42,187 bases of DNA. Origin: an uncultured bacterium. GTDB lineage: Bacteria > Cyanobacteriota > Vampirovibrionia > Gastranaerophilales > Gastranaerophilaceae. The notes beneath the pieces were generated by a model. That model was not told the DNA's origin, did not search any database, and saw only the letters and a list, made by a program, of their open reading frames with translations. The stretch covers positions 1-42,187 of the forward strand of contig CAMOPX010000016.1 in NCBI GenBank assembly GCA_946622415.1, given 5' to 3'. Position numbers and translations under genes: made by a program. Shown in pieces: positions 27,171-34,916 of the stretch; position 1 is the first letter of the stretch, and each line of letters begins with the position of its first letter.

Positions 27171-27842
27171 ATGTTTAGAATTACAAACAACAATTTCGGA
27201 GCCAAAAATGCAAGTTCTGAAAAAACCGTAACAAACCCTATTAAAAACGACAACGATCCAACAAGATTATCATTTTGCATACGCGAAATGTTGTCATTTC
27301 AATCAACAGTCGAAGATAAAGAAAACAAAGACATACAAGACGCTTTTTATTTAGCACTGGAAGAAGCAGAAGAAGAAAATTATTCTATTAATTTTGTTGA
27401 AACATTCTCTTCAAATATTGTTGATGAAGAATCCAAAGATGAACATACAAAATTTTCAATATCTGATTTAAAAAGAAAAGAATTAAAACAAGAAACAGGA
27501 AATCAGTTGTTCGATATTTATTTAAACGCCGATTACCCTAATGATGAAAAATACATCGAACATAACGCAATGATGATAACTTTACTTTCAAACGCTTCCG
27601 AAAAACAAATTAAAGAATTTATGAATTCTTTTGAAATTTTAACTAAAGATTACGATGTTAATGAAGACAGATATGATTTTTCTTACGAAAACCTTGGAAA
27701 ACAACTTTTGTATGCATCACGAGCATCAAACATTACGGGTCAAAATATCTTTAATGACTTCATGAATAAAGTTAAGTTGTACCCTGATTTATTTCCTAAT
27801 TATAACGAATTTGCCGGAATAGCTCTTGGAAATCAATTGTAA
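27171..27842 (+). CDS. Unknown 223-residue cytoplasmic protein
   Basis: No family is recognised. It has no signal peptide or membrane segment, an Asn/Ser-rich start, an acidic middle, and a helical C-terminal half (from about 125, YIEHNAMMITLLSNASEKQIKEFMNSF). GAGAGGAAAAG before the ATG is a strong ribosome-binding site. Its leader shares two elements with that of the gene at 28011: the palindromic box and AAAAGAAAGAGAG (27150-27162). It probably belongs to the regulon of the adjacent two-component system; its role is unknown. Confidence 0.7.
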   Translation: MFRITNNNFGAKNASSEKTVTNPIKNDNDPTRLSFCIREMLSFQSTVEDKENKDIQDAFYLALEEAEEENYSINFVETFSSNIVDEESKDEHTKFSISDLKRKELKQETGNQLFDIYLNADYPNDEKYIEHNAMMITLLSNASEKQIKEFMNSFEILTKDYDVNEDRYDFSYENLGKQLLYASRASNITGQNIFNDFMNKVKLYPDLFPNYNEFAGIALGNQL

Positions 27843-27933
27843 GATTATAAATTATTTCGGGATAAATACAAAAGCCGATTGCAATTTCAATAAGTCTTAT
27901 ATTCAAAATTTTTGTAATTTGTCTGTTGAATAA

Positions 27934-27951
27934 ATGGTTCCCGAGAACTAT
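27934..27951. promoter_or_regulatory. Palindromic box, copy 2 (candidate regulator-binding site)
   Basis: ATGGTTCCCGAGAACTAT differs from copy 1 at one of 18 positions. It stands about 60 bp before the 28011 start, whose leader also repeats AAAAGAAAGAGAG (27993-28005). Confidence 0.7.
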
Positions 27952-28010
27952 AAATTTTTAATAAAATAATACGTTTTAATAATTACAAATACAAAAGAAA
28001 GAGAGTAAAA

Positions 28011-28376
28011 ATGAAAAAAATTTTAGTATTAACATTAATTTTGTCGACAACAATATCAATAGTCCAAGCAAGCAACGTTTTCAATCAAAAAGTGAATTCT
28101 AATATGGAAACACCGGAAGAATTTATTAGAACAGGAAATCCCAATAAGGATTTAGAAAACTATGCAAGAATAAATAATATCTCGAAAAGAGAAGCTAAAA
28201 AGATATTAAAAGCTATGTATGGAAAACCCAAAAAACCCGAAAAATTGTTTAATCAAATTGCAAGAACGGGTAATCCTGAATTAGATTTATATAATTTTGC
28301 ACAAGAAAACAATTTGTCTTTGGAAAAAGCAAAAGAAATTTTATTTGATATGTTTAAAGAACCGGAGATTGATTAG
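28011..28376 (+). CDS. Small exported protein with two tandem 36-residue repeats
   Basis: The 121-residue product has a signal peptide (MKKILVLTLILSTTISIVQA). The mature part contains two copies of a motif R-T-G-N-P-x2-D-L-x-N-x-A-x2-N-N-x-S-x4-A-K-x-I-L-x2-M, beginning near residues 40 and 85. Each is probably a helical hairpin. No known domain is recognised. It shares its upstream box and leader motif with the gene at 27171, so it is probably a co-regulated periplasmic or secreted product of the two-component system. Confidence 0.75.
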   Translation: MKKILVLTLILSTTISIVQASNVFNQKVNSNMETPEEFIRTGNPNKDLENYARINNISKREAKKILKAMYGKPKKPEKLFNQIARTGNPELDLYNFAQENNLSLEKAKEILFDMFKEPEID

Positions 28377-28486
28377 TTATGAGACAGTTGAGATTTCTCA
28401 TATTAAAATAACTAAAGGATATTGAAAAATGATATAAACCAAACAGATTAATAAAAGTTATTATTTTCTTTAATATTTTAAAATTG

Positions 28487-28495
28487 TGTTATAAT
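28487..28495 (+). promoter_or_regulatory. Extended -10 promoter of the glycyl-radical domain / pflA pair
   Basis: TGTTATAAT is an extended -10 box (TG-n-TATAAT). It lies 26 bp before the start at 28522; AAGGAG at about 28507-28512 is the ribosome-binding site. The pair is thus likely transcribed apart from pflB. Confidence 0.6.
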
Positions 28496-28521
28496 AAAAT
28501 AACTAAAAAGGAGTTTATTTT

Positions 28522-28896
28522 ATGTTAACGCAGCAGGAAGAAAATTTAATCAGCTTACTGGACGGATATGTTGAAAAAGGCGGTCATCATTTAAATGTTA
28601 ATGTGTTTAATAAAGATACATTAATCGATGCTCAAAAGCACCCCGAAAAATATCCTCAATTAACAGTTAGAGTTTCAGGCTATGCGGTTAACTTTATTAA
28701 ATTAACAAAAGAGCAACAGGATGATATCATATCAAGAACCTTCCATTCATCAATAAATCCTGCATCGGATAAAACCACTGCTTTAGAAACATCCGCAAAA
28801 ACAAAAGTAAGAGAATCCAAAGGCGCAATGACGGTTCCCTCTGATTTCAGAAATTCTCCAAAAACAGCAAGAACAAAAACACCTTCAAAGATATAA
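28522..28896 (+). CDS. Stand-alone glycyl-radical domain of pyruvate formate-lyase (GrcA-like)
   Basis: This 124-residue protein equals the C-terminal domain of Pfl[40 protein letters not shown] and [17 protein letters not shown]. The radical-bearing glycine is G53 in RVSGYA. Its N-terminus lines up with the point where the core at 23233-25305 stops. Residues 80-124 are an extra basic, disordered tail not found in PflB. E. coli GrcA (YfiD) is a similar free domain used to repair oxygen-cut PflB, but there the intact enzyme also exists; here the core has no such domain. pflA begins 7 bp later, so the activating enzyme and its substrate are made together. Confidence 0.93.
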   Translation: MLTQQEENLISLLDGYVEKGGHHLNVNVFNKDTLIDAQKHPEKYPQLTVRVSGYAVNFIKLTKEQQDDIISRTFHSSINPASDKTTALETSAKTKVRESKGAMTVPSDFRNSPKTARTKTPSKI

Positions 28897-28903
28897 ATAA
28901 ATC

Positions 28904-29638
28904 ATGCCTGATATTTTGGGAAATATTCATTCGATAGAATCCTTTGGTACGGTCGATGGCCCCAATGTAAGATATGTCATCTTTTTTCAGGGGTGTCCGA
29001 TGAGGTGTCTTTATTGTCATAACCCTGACAGTTGGTCAACAGACACAAATCAACACATGACCGCAAAAGAAATATTAAAACAATATGAAAGTGTAAAGGA
29101 ATTTTGTAAAGGCGGAATCACGGCAACAGGTGGTGAACCGTTGTTGCAGATTGATTTTTTAATTGATTTATTCAAAGAAGCAAAAACAAAAAATATCCAC
29201 ACATGCCTTGATACATCAGGAATTTTATTCAATAAAAACGATACAAAAAAATTTGATGAATTAATAAAATATACAGGCTTAATTTTGTTGGATATAAAAC
29301 ATATCGACGATAACGAACACAGGATTTTAACGGGACATTCAAACAAAAATGTTCTTGATTTTGCAAAATATTTATCCGAAAATCAAATCCCCGTTTGGAT
29401 TCGACATGTTGTGGTTCCCGATATTACATTTAATGAAAAATATTTAAAAGAATTAGGGAAATTTTTATCAACATTAAAAAACATAAAAGCGCTGGACGTT
29501 TTACCTTATCACAATATGGCAATACCAAAATATGAAGAACTCGGAATCGAATATAAATTAAAAGACACTAAACCTTTGACAAAAGAACAGGCAATCGAAG
29601 CAAGAGATATAATTTTAAATGCTATACAAAATGTTTAA
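28904..29638 (+). CDS. pflA: Pyruvate formate-lyase activating enzyme (radical SAM)
   Basis: PflA uses a [4Fe-4S] cluster and S-adenosylmethionine to make the glycyl radical. The 244-residue protein has the cluster motif C31-x3-C35-x2-C38 in FFQGCPMRCLYCHNP, the SAM-contacting TGGEPLLQ, HTCLDTSG, LLDIKH and VWIRHVVVPD. It matches E. coli PflA along its length. No ribosome-binding site is evident, so translation may be coupled to the 7-bp distant radical-domain gene. Confidence 0.96.
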   Translation: MPDILGNIHSIESFGTVDGPNVRYVIFFQGCPMRCLYCHNPDSWSTDTNQHMTAKEILKQYESVKEFCKGGITATGGEPLLQIDFLIDLFKEAKTKNIHTCLDTSGILFNKNDTKKFDELIKYTGLILLDIKHIDDNEHRILTGHSNKNVLDFAKYLSENQIPVWIRHVVVPDITFNEKYLKELGKFLSTLKNIKALDVLPYHNMAIPKYEELGIEYKLKDTKPLTKEQAIEARDIILNAIQNV

Positions 29639-29653
29639 ATTAATGTATATTTT

Positions 29654-29682
29654 TTGCCCGATTTTATTGAATAAGATAAAAT
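29654..29682 (+). promoter_or_regulatory. Leaderless promoter of the GT2-GtrA gene
   Basis: TTGCCC (29654-29659), a 17-bp spacer and TAAAAT (29677-29682) are followed by 6 nt and then the ATG at 29689. The start of transcription should be the A of the ATG. There is no ribosome-binding site. ATAAGA/TCTTAT also forms a small stem overlapping the start. Confidence 0.6.
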
Positions 29683-29688
29683 TGTCTT

Positions 29689-30801
29689 ATGAAAACTCTC
29701 AGCCTTATTGTACCTGTTTATAATGAAGAAGCTACTCTTGAAACTATTATAGAAAAAATACTGAAACTTCAGGAAGAAAAGTATTTAAAAGAACAAGAAA
29801 TAAATCTTGAACTTGTTTTAGTGGACGATTATTCAAAAGATAATTCTTATTCAATAGCAAAAGAACTGGAAAAAAAATACAATAACATAAAGGTTTTTCG
29901 CCACGAAAAAAATATGGGAAAAGGTGCTGCCTTAAAAACAGGGTTTATTGAAGCAACCGGAGATTATATCGGAATACAGGATGCCGACAATGAATATAAT
30001 CCTTTGGAATATGTGAAGCTCCTTCAGCCTATATTAGAAGATAAAGCGGATATAGTGTACGGTTCAAGATATCTAAAAAGAGATACAAGAAGAATACTTT
30101 ATTTTTGGCATACCTTTATGAATAAAGGTTTAACACTGTTGACCAATATGTATACCAATCTCGATATTACGGATATGGAAACATGTTATAAACTGTTTAA
30201 AAAAGAAATAATTAAAAAAATAGCGCCTGCTTTAAAAGAAAACAGGTTCGGTTTTGAACCCGAAGTAACAATAAAAATATCGGAAGGAAACTACAGATTA
30301 TATGAATGCGCAATATCATACAATCCGAGAAGTTACGAAGAAGGCAAAAAAATATGCGCTAAGGACGGATTAAGAGCCTTATATTGTATTTTGCATTATG
30401 GAGCGCATTCTGCACCTTTGCCTATGCAATTTATTTTATATATCTTTATCGGCGGATTTAGCGCAGTTGTAAACATATTAACATTTGTCATACTTGCAAA
30501 ATTTATACAAAATTTGTTTATAAATGTTGCAATATCATTCATTATTGCATCCATAGTTAATTATCTTCTTTGCATATTACTTTTATTCCGTCATAAAGCA
30601 AGATGGTCGTCAACATTAGAAATCGTAACATACATTATAACGCTTGCTATAATGGGTGCTGTCGACTATTATTCCACATATTTATTTTTAACAATAGGAT
30701 TATCAAATTTCTGGGCAAAATCTTTTTCTAATGTTATAGGAGTTTTCGGAAACTTTTTGCTCAGAAAATATTTTGTATTTCAGGAAAAGAAAAAATCATA
30801 A
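29689..30801 (+). CDS. GT2 glycosyltransferase fused to a GtrA-like membrane domain
   Basis: The 370-residue protein starts with a GT-A fold (1-235) of the dolichyl/undecaprenyl-phosphate sugar transferase type: IVPVYNEEATL, D46-D47 in LVLVDDYSKDNS, GKGAALKTGF, D98-x-D100 in IGIQDADNEYNP, and YGSRYL. From about 243 a GtrA-like domain with four membrane helices follows (QFILYIFIGGFSAVVNILTF and on to NVIGVFGNFLLRKYFVF). It probably loads a sugar on a lipid carrier and helps flip it for envelope glycan. The fusion is known in other bacteria. Confidence 0.9.
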   Translation: MKTLSLIVPVYNEEATLETIIEKILKLQEEKYLKEQEINLELVLVDDYSKDNSYSIAKELEKKYNNIKVFRHEKNMGKGAALKTGFIEATGDYIGIQDADNEYNPLEYVKLLQPILEDKADIVYGSRYLKRDTRRILYFWHTFMNKGLTLLTNMYTNLDITDMETCYKLFKKEIIKKIAPALKENRFGFEPEVTIKISEGNYRLYECAISYNPRSYEEGKKICAKDGLRALYCILHYGAHSAPLPMQFILYIFIGGFSAVVNILTFVILAKFIQNLFINVAISFIIASIVNYLLCILLLFRHKARWSSTLEIVTYIITLAIMGAVDYYSTYLFLTIGLSNFWAKSFSNVIGVFGNFLLRKYFVFQEKKKS

Positions 30802-30844
30802 ATGAAGTTTTTATTGTAAAATTATAAAAAAAGGTAATTTTATA

Positions 30845-31777
30845 ATGAAAACATTTGAATTTGAAAAAATACAAGATTTTAAGTACGGCGAAAACCCCCA
30901 CCAACAAGCAAGCTTATATAAATATGATTCTGAAATTGATTATGAACTGCTAAAGGGTAACAGCCTTTCATACAACAACATTTTAAATGCCACGACCGCA
31001 CTCGATACTGCCGCTGAATTTTTTGATGTTGCAGGATGTATTGTTGTTAAAAATTCAAACCCTGTTTCTGTTGCTCTTGGTGCAAATCCTGTTCAGGCAT
31101 ACGAAAAAACATTAGATTCAGACCCCGTTTCGCACTTTAATTCAACAATAGCTTTTACAAGAGAAGTGGATAAAGAACTTGCGCAAAAGTTATCCGAAAT
31201 GTCGGTTGAACTTCTTATTGCACCTTCTTTTTCAAAGGATGCGGAAGAAATATTAAATAAAAACAAAAATTTAAAAATTTTAAAAATAAATACACCTCTA
31301 AACAAAATCCCTTCCCTTGTGCAGGAAGAAATTAAAATGACACCTTTTGGCGCTTTAATTCAAGAAAAAAACTTAAAGGATTTTGATAAAGAAACCTTTA
31401 AAATATTAACAAAGAAAAAACCGATTCAAAGCGAACTTGAGGATATGATTTTTGCTTTTAAGGTTGTAAAACACGTCAAATCAAGCGCAATTGTTATTGC
31501 AAAGGATTTAAGAACTTTGGCAATTTCAGGCGGAGAAGGCAATAGAATAGATAGCGTTGAAATAGCCTTTTCTAAGGTTTGCGATTCGGCAAAAGATTCT
31601 GTTGTCGCATCAGATGGTGCTTTCACTACAATAAACAATATTCAAGTCGCAGCACAAAACAGAGCCGCAGGAATCATACAACCGGCAGGAACGGTCAGAG
31701 ATTCACAAATAGCGGAATACAGCGATAAAATGAATATTTCTATAGTTGCGACAGGAATAAGACACTTGAAATATTAA
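30845..31777 (+). CDS. AICAR transformylase-like protein (PurH C-terminal domain only), degenerate active site
   Basis: The 310-residue product aligns with the AICAR formyltransferase half of PurH: FKYGENPHQQASLY at the start, LSYNNILNATTALD, VVKHVKSSAIVIAKD, and AAGIIQPAGTVRDSQIAEYSD...ATGIRHLKY at the end. The IMP cyclohydrolase half is absent. Key positions differ. The catalytic Lys-His motif (normally KHxNPCG) is KNSNPVS, keeping K69 but with N70 for His; SAFGG is SHFNS; ASDAFFPF is ASDGAFTT. It may be inactive, altered in substrate, or a special class of stand-alone enzyme. The MFS gene follows after 7 bp. Confidence 0.8.
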   Translation: MKTFEFEKIQDFKYGENPHQQASLYKYDSEIDYELLKGNSLSYNNILNATTALDTAAEFFDVAGCIVVKNSNPVSVALGANPVQAYEKTLDSDPVSHFNSTIAFTREVDKELAQKLSEMSVELLIAPSFSKDAEEILNKNKNLKILKINTPLNKIPSLVQEEIKMTPFGALIQEKNLKDFDKETFKILTKKKPIQSELEDMIFAFKVVKHVKSSAIVIAKDLRTLAISGGEGNRIDSVEIAFSKVCDSAKDSVVASDGAFTTINNIQVAAQNRAAGIIQPAGTVRDSQIAEYSDKMNISIVATGIRHLKY

Positions 31778-31784
31778 GGAAGCT

Positions 31785-32948
31785 ATGTTTAATAAACAAA
31801 ATAAAGCAATATTCGGTTTGAGTTTGGGGCATTTTGCGGTGGATTTATACGCCGCCATGCTTGTTCCCTTATATCCGATGATTACAACAAAACTCGGAAT
31901 CAACCTTGCTTTAATAAGCTCGGTTATTGCTTTGGGACATTTGGTTTCTTCCTTGTTGCAGCCTATTTTTGGGTATATTGCAGATAAACTGAGGCACAGA
32001 TTTTTTATGGTTTGGGGTCTTATATTATCTTGTATATTTATACCGTTGTCCGCTAAAAGCAATACTGTTACGGCTTTTTTAGTTTGTCTTTTATTGGGTA
32101 TGATAGGAAATGCTTTCTTCCATCCGCAGGTAAGCGCTTTAATTAAAGATTTTAATAAAAATAATCCGAATTTATCTAAAGTAATGAGCATATTTTTAGG
32201 CTTGGGAACAATAGGATACGCAATCGGACCTTATATTTCAACGTTTTTTGTTGATAATTTCGGAATAGAAAAAATATGGAGTCTGGGGCTTTTCGGTTTT
32301 ACTTGTGCTTTATTTATGTATTTTTTTGTACCGAAAATGCCCGATAAAGATTGTTATATCAAAGAAAATTTCTTTATTATTATGAAAGAAATTCTAAAAA
32401 ACAAAACCTGCATGTTTTTAACAATAATTTCCGTTATAAAATCGGCATTAAGCATCAGCTATGGCACTTATATACCTTTTTTGCTTCAACAAAAAGGCTT
32501 TGATTTATCATCAATCGGTTTTATTGTCACATTATTTTATATCTCGGGCGGAATAGGTACAATATTCAGCGCAAAATTTGAAAAAAAATTCAAGGCAAAT
32601 AACGTTATTGTAATATCGTTCATTTCTATCCTGCCTTTAATTTGTTTGTTTATCCCCGCTTTAAATTATAATAAATATTTAGCGGTTATTTTATTTATAT
32701 TAACAGGCTTCTTTATACTTTTATCAGTCGGTATAATATTAACCCATGCGCAAAACGCAATACCAAAATATACAGGAGTCGTAAGCGGAGTTATGCAAGG
32801 ATTCAGTTGGGGAATCGGAGCTTTATTTTTGGCACCTTTAGGAATAATAGGACAAAAATTCGGTGTCATAACGATACTTTTATTAATGGCTTTTATCGCA
32901 TTTGTTATCGGGGTTTATACACTTAAAAATAAATGCCTTAAAAATTAG
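31785..32948 (+). CDS. MFS transporter, fosmidomycin-resistance (Fsr)-like
   Basis: The 387-residue protein has about 12 membrane helices. Its start, LSLGHFAVDLYAAMLVPLYPMI, is the signature of the Fsr-type efflux group of the major facilitator superfamily; GYIADKLRHRFFMVWG is the loop 2-3 motif, and NAFFHPQVSAL is typical of this group. It is probably an exporter driven by the proton gradient; the substrate cannot be told. It is co-transcribed with the purH-like gene. Its TAG stop overlaps the ftsQ stop by 4 bp on the other strand. Confidence 0.88.
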   Translation: MFNKQNKAIFGLSLGHFAVDLYAAMLVPLYPMITTKLGINLALISSVIALGHLVSSLLQPIFGYIADKLRHRFFMVWGLILSCIFIPLSAKSNTVTAFLVCLLLGMIGNAFFHPQVSALIKDFNKNNPNLSKVMSIFLGLGTIGYAIGPYISTFFVDNFGIEKIWSLGLFGFTCALFMYFFVPKMPDKDCYIKENFFIIMKEILKNKTCMFLTIISVIKSALSISYGTYIPFLLQQKGFDLSSIGFIVTLFYISGGIGTIFSAKFEKKFKANNVIVISFISILPLICLFIPALNYNKYLAVILFILTGFFILLSVGIILTHAQNAIPKYTGVVSGVMQGFSWGIGALFLAPLGIIGQKFGVITILLLMAFIAFVIGVYTLKNKCLKN

Positions 32949-33949
32949 TTTTCCTGCTGTTCTTCAGACGGTTTTTCTTCAGCGGGCTTTTCTTCTGACG
33001 GGCGATTTTCTTCCGTTGAGGGTTTCAAAATTTCTTGTTTTTTATCATTATTTTCTTCCGGTTTATCGGATTTTATTGACTTTATTTCTGTTTCTTCTTT
33101 GGAATCTTTTGTATTTTTCAAACAGAAATATCTTGAATCTTCCCATCTTAAATCGATATATTTTATATTGTTTTTATTTTTTTGAGCCTCGGGAATAATA
33201 GGTGCTATCCATTTTATTCTTGCCAAAGCAGTTTCATTAATTTCACCGAAACGAATCAAAAATTCTCCAAGCATAACATAAGAATCTTTTTCGTTCCTTA
33301 AATCAATATACTTAACCTCTAAGCCCGAATAAGCTTCAAAAGCCTTTGTGATTTCTATTAATTTATCAACCTTCTTTTTATTCCATACTTCTTCATGCCC
33401 GTTTACAACACCGTAGGTTAATATTATTTTTGCCTTTTGAGGAATTTTAAAAGGCAAATAATCTTTGTTTATTAATACACCTTCTGCCGTTAGTGCAGAA
33501 TTTGGTTCGGTATCTAAATTAGGTGTCAATAAAAATACAGGCGTTCTTTCTTCTATCGCTATAATTATGCGAGCAGGAAGCCAGTATCTTTTAATATAAA
33601 CATTCTTGACAGGTTGAAGCTTTTTTATGTTTTCTTCCAGAGGTTTTGTATCTAATCTGTATATTTGCGTATAGGGAAGTTCTGTCTTCCTTACCATATC
33701 TCTGATTTTTTCTTCGGGAGTGAGAGTGTTACCTTGAATTTTTATAATTTCCGAATCCGCATTAGAAAGTTTTGTGCTATCCAAATACCACTGAGGCAAT
33801 TTTAGCACCCAAACGGCAAAAGCGCACAACAAAAGAGCAATAATAAGCGCCAAAAGCACTCTGACTCTTTGCAGGAGTATTCTTACCCCCATAATTTGTC
33901 TGCGCATTTTGTTCGCTTTTAAACGTCTTTTGTAGTATGAAATATCCAT
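32945..33949 (-). CDS. ftsQ: Cell division protein FtsQ/DivIB
   Basis: FtsQ links early and late division proteins in the inner membrane. The 334-residue protein has a basic N-terminal tail, one membrane helix (about 28-50, RVLLALIIALLLCAFAVWVL), a POTRA domain (about 66-135, IKIQGNTLTPEEKIRDMV, KRYWLPARIIIAIEERTPVF), the FtsQ domain (to about 270), and a long Glu/Pro/Lys-rich disordered tail (280-334). The tail is unusual. It is the last gene of the murC-murB-ddl-ftsQ operon, 1 bp after ddl; ftsA/ftsZ do not follow here. Confidence 0.9.
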   Translation of the reverse strand: MDISYYKRRLKANKMRRQIMGVRILLQRVRVLLALIIALLLCAFAVWVLKLPQWYLDSTKLSNADSEIIKIQGNTLTPEEKIRDMVRKTELPYTQIYRLDTKPLEENIKKLQPVKNVYIKRYWLPARIIIAIEERTPVFLLTPNLDTEPNSALTAEGVLINKDYLPFKIPQKAKIILTYGVVNGHEEVWNKKKVDKLIEITKAFEAYSGLEVKYIDLRNEKDSYVMLGEFLIRFGEINETALARIKWIAPIIPEAQKNKNNIKYIDLRWEDSRYFCLKNTKDSKEETEIKSIKSDKPEENNDKKQEILKPSTEENRPSEEKPAEEKPSEEQQEN

Positions 33950-33950
33950 T

Positions 33951-34916
33951 TTATTTTATTTCTGCCGATTTTAATATTAATTCTACAAGTTCATTATAGT
34001 TTATGCCCATTTCATTAGCTTGTGCGGGCAAATCAGATGTATCCGTCATGCCGGGATTTGTATTTATTTCTAATATATATGGTATGTTATTACTAACCAA
34101 AAAGTCAACTCTTGAAACACCCGAACATCCACAAGTTTTGTGTGCCAATATTGCCAGATTTTGAATTTTTTCGGTTAATTCTTTATCAAAATTTGCAGGC
34201 AAAATAAATTCTGTTAAACCTTTGGTATATTTAGCTTCGTAATCATACCATTCCGTTTTTGTTTTAAACCCTAGAATAGGTGTTGCAAAGGTTTCTATTG
34301 AGCCGTCTTCTGTTTTTCTTTCCAAAACGCCGACTGTTGCAGATTCACCCGTTAAATATTCCTCAATTAATATTTCTTTATCGCATTCGAGTGCAACCTT
34401 CATCGCATTATCCAATTCTTCAATTTTATTCACTTTTGTCATACCAATTGAAGAACCTTCGTTTGCGGGTTTAATTATCAAAGGGAAATTCAATTTTTTA
34501 ACTTCTTCTTTATAGTTATCTTTATTAACATTAACGGAATTAATAAGCGGGATACCAACTGTCGATAAAACTTTTTTAGTCATTATTTTATCCATACAAA
34601 TTGCGCTTGATTTTACGTTACATCCGGAATAATCAATTCCCAAAAATTCTAAAACACCTTGAATACAGCCGTCTTCTCCGTATCTTCCGTGCAAAACGTT
34701 AACGGCATATTCTATGTTTGCTTCTTTTAGGGTTTTTGCAATATCTCTATCCACATCTATCAAAGTAACATCTTTATAACCTTTATCAATAAGGGCTTTA
34801 AAAACATTTTTTCCGGAACGCAGAGAAACCTCTCTTTCATTTGAGAGTCCGCCGCACAAAACGGCAATTTTAGAATTTTTTGTTATTTTTTTTACTGATG
34901 TCTTAATATCTTCCAT
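33951..34916 (-). CDS. ddl: D-alanine--D-alanine ligase
   Basis: Ddl makes the D-Ala-D-Ala dipeptide for peptidoglycan. The 321-residue ATP-grasp protein has CGGLSNEREVSLRSGKNV near the start, VLHGRYGEDGCIQGVLEFLG, PANEGSSIGM, SRVDFLVSNNIPYILEINTNPGMT and the C-terminal LPAQANEMGINYNELVELIL. It overlaps the end of murB by 25 bp, showing tight coupling. Confidence 0.96.
   Translation of the reverse strand: MEDIKTSVKKITKNSKIAVLCGGLSNEREVSLRSGKNVFKALIDKGYKDVTLIDVDRDIAKTLKEANIEYAVNVLHGRYGEDGCIQGVLEFLGIDYSGCNVKSSAICMDKIMTKKVLSTVGIPLINSVNVNKDNYKEEVKKLNFPLIIKPANEGSSIGMTKVNKIEELDNAMKVALECDKEILIEEYLTGESATVGVLERKTEDGSIETFATPILGFKTKTEWYDYEAKYTKGLTEFILPANFDKELTEKIQNLAILAHKTCGCSGVSRVDFLVSNNIPYILEINTNPGMTDTSDLPAQANEMGINYNELVELILKSAEIK

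Noticed and set aside
29398-29420. A third copy of the palindromic box inside pflA (TGGTTCCCGA)
   Set aside because: Only the left half matches, it is within coding sequence, and the right arm GAGAAC is absent.
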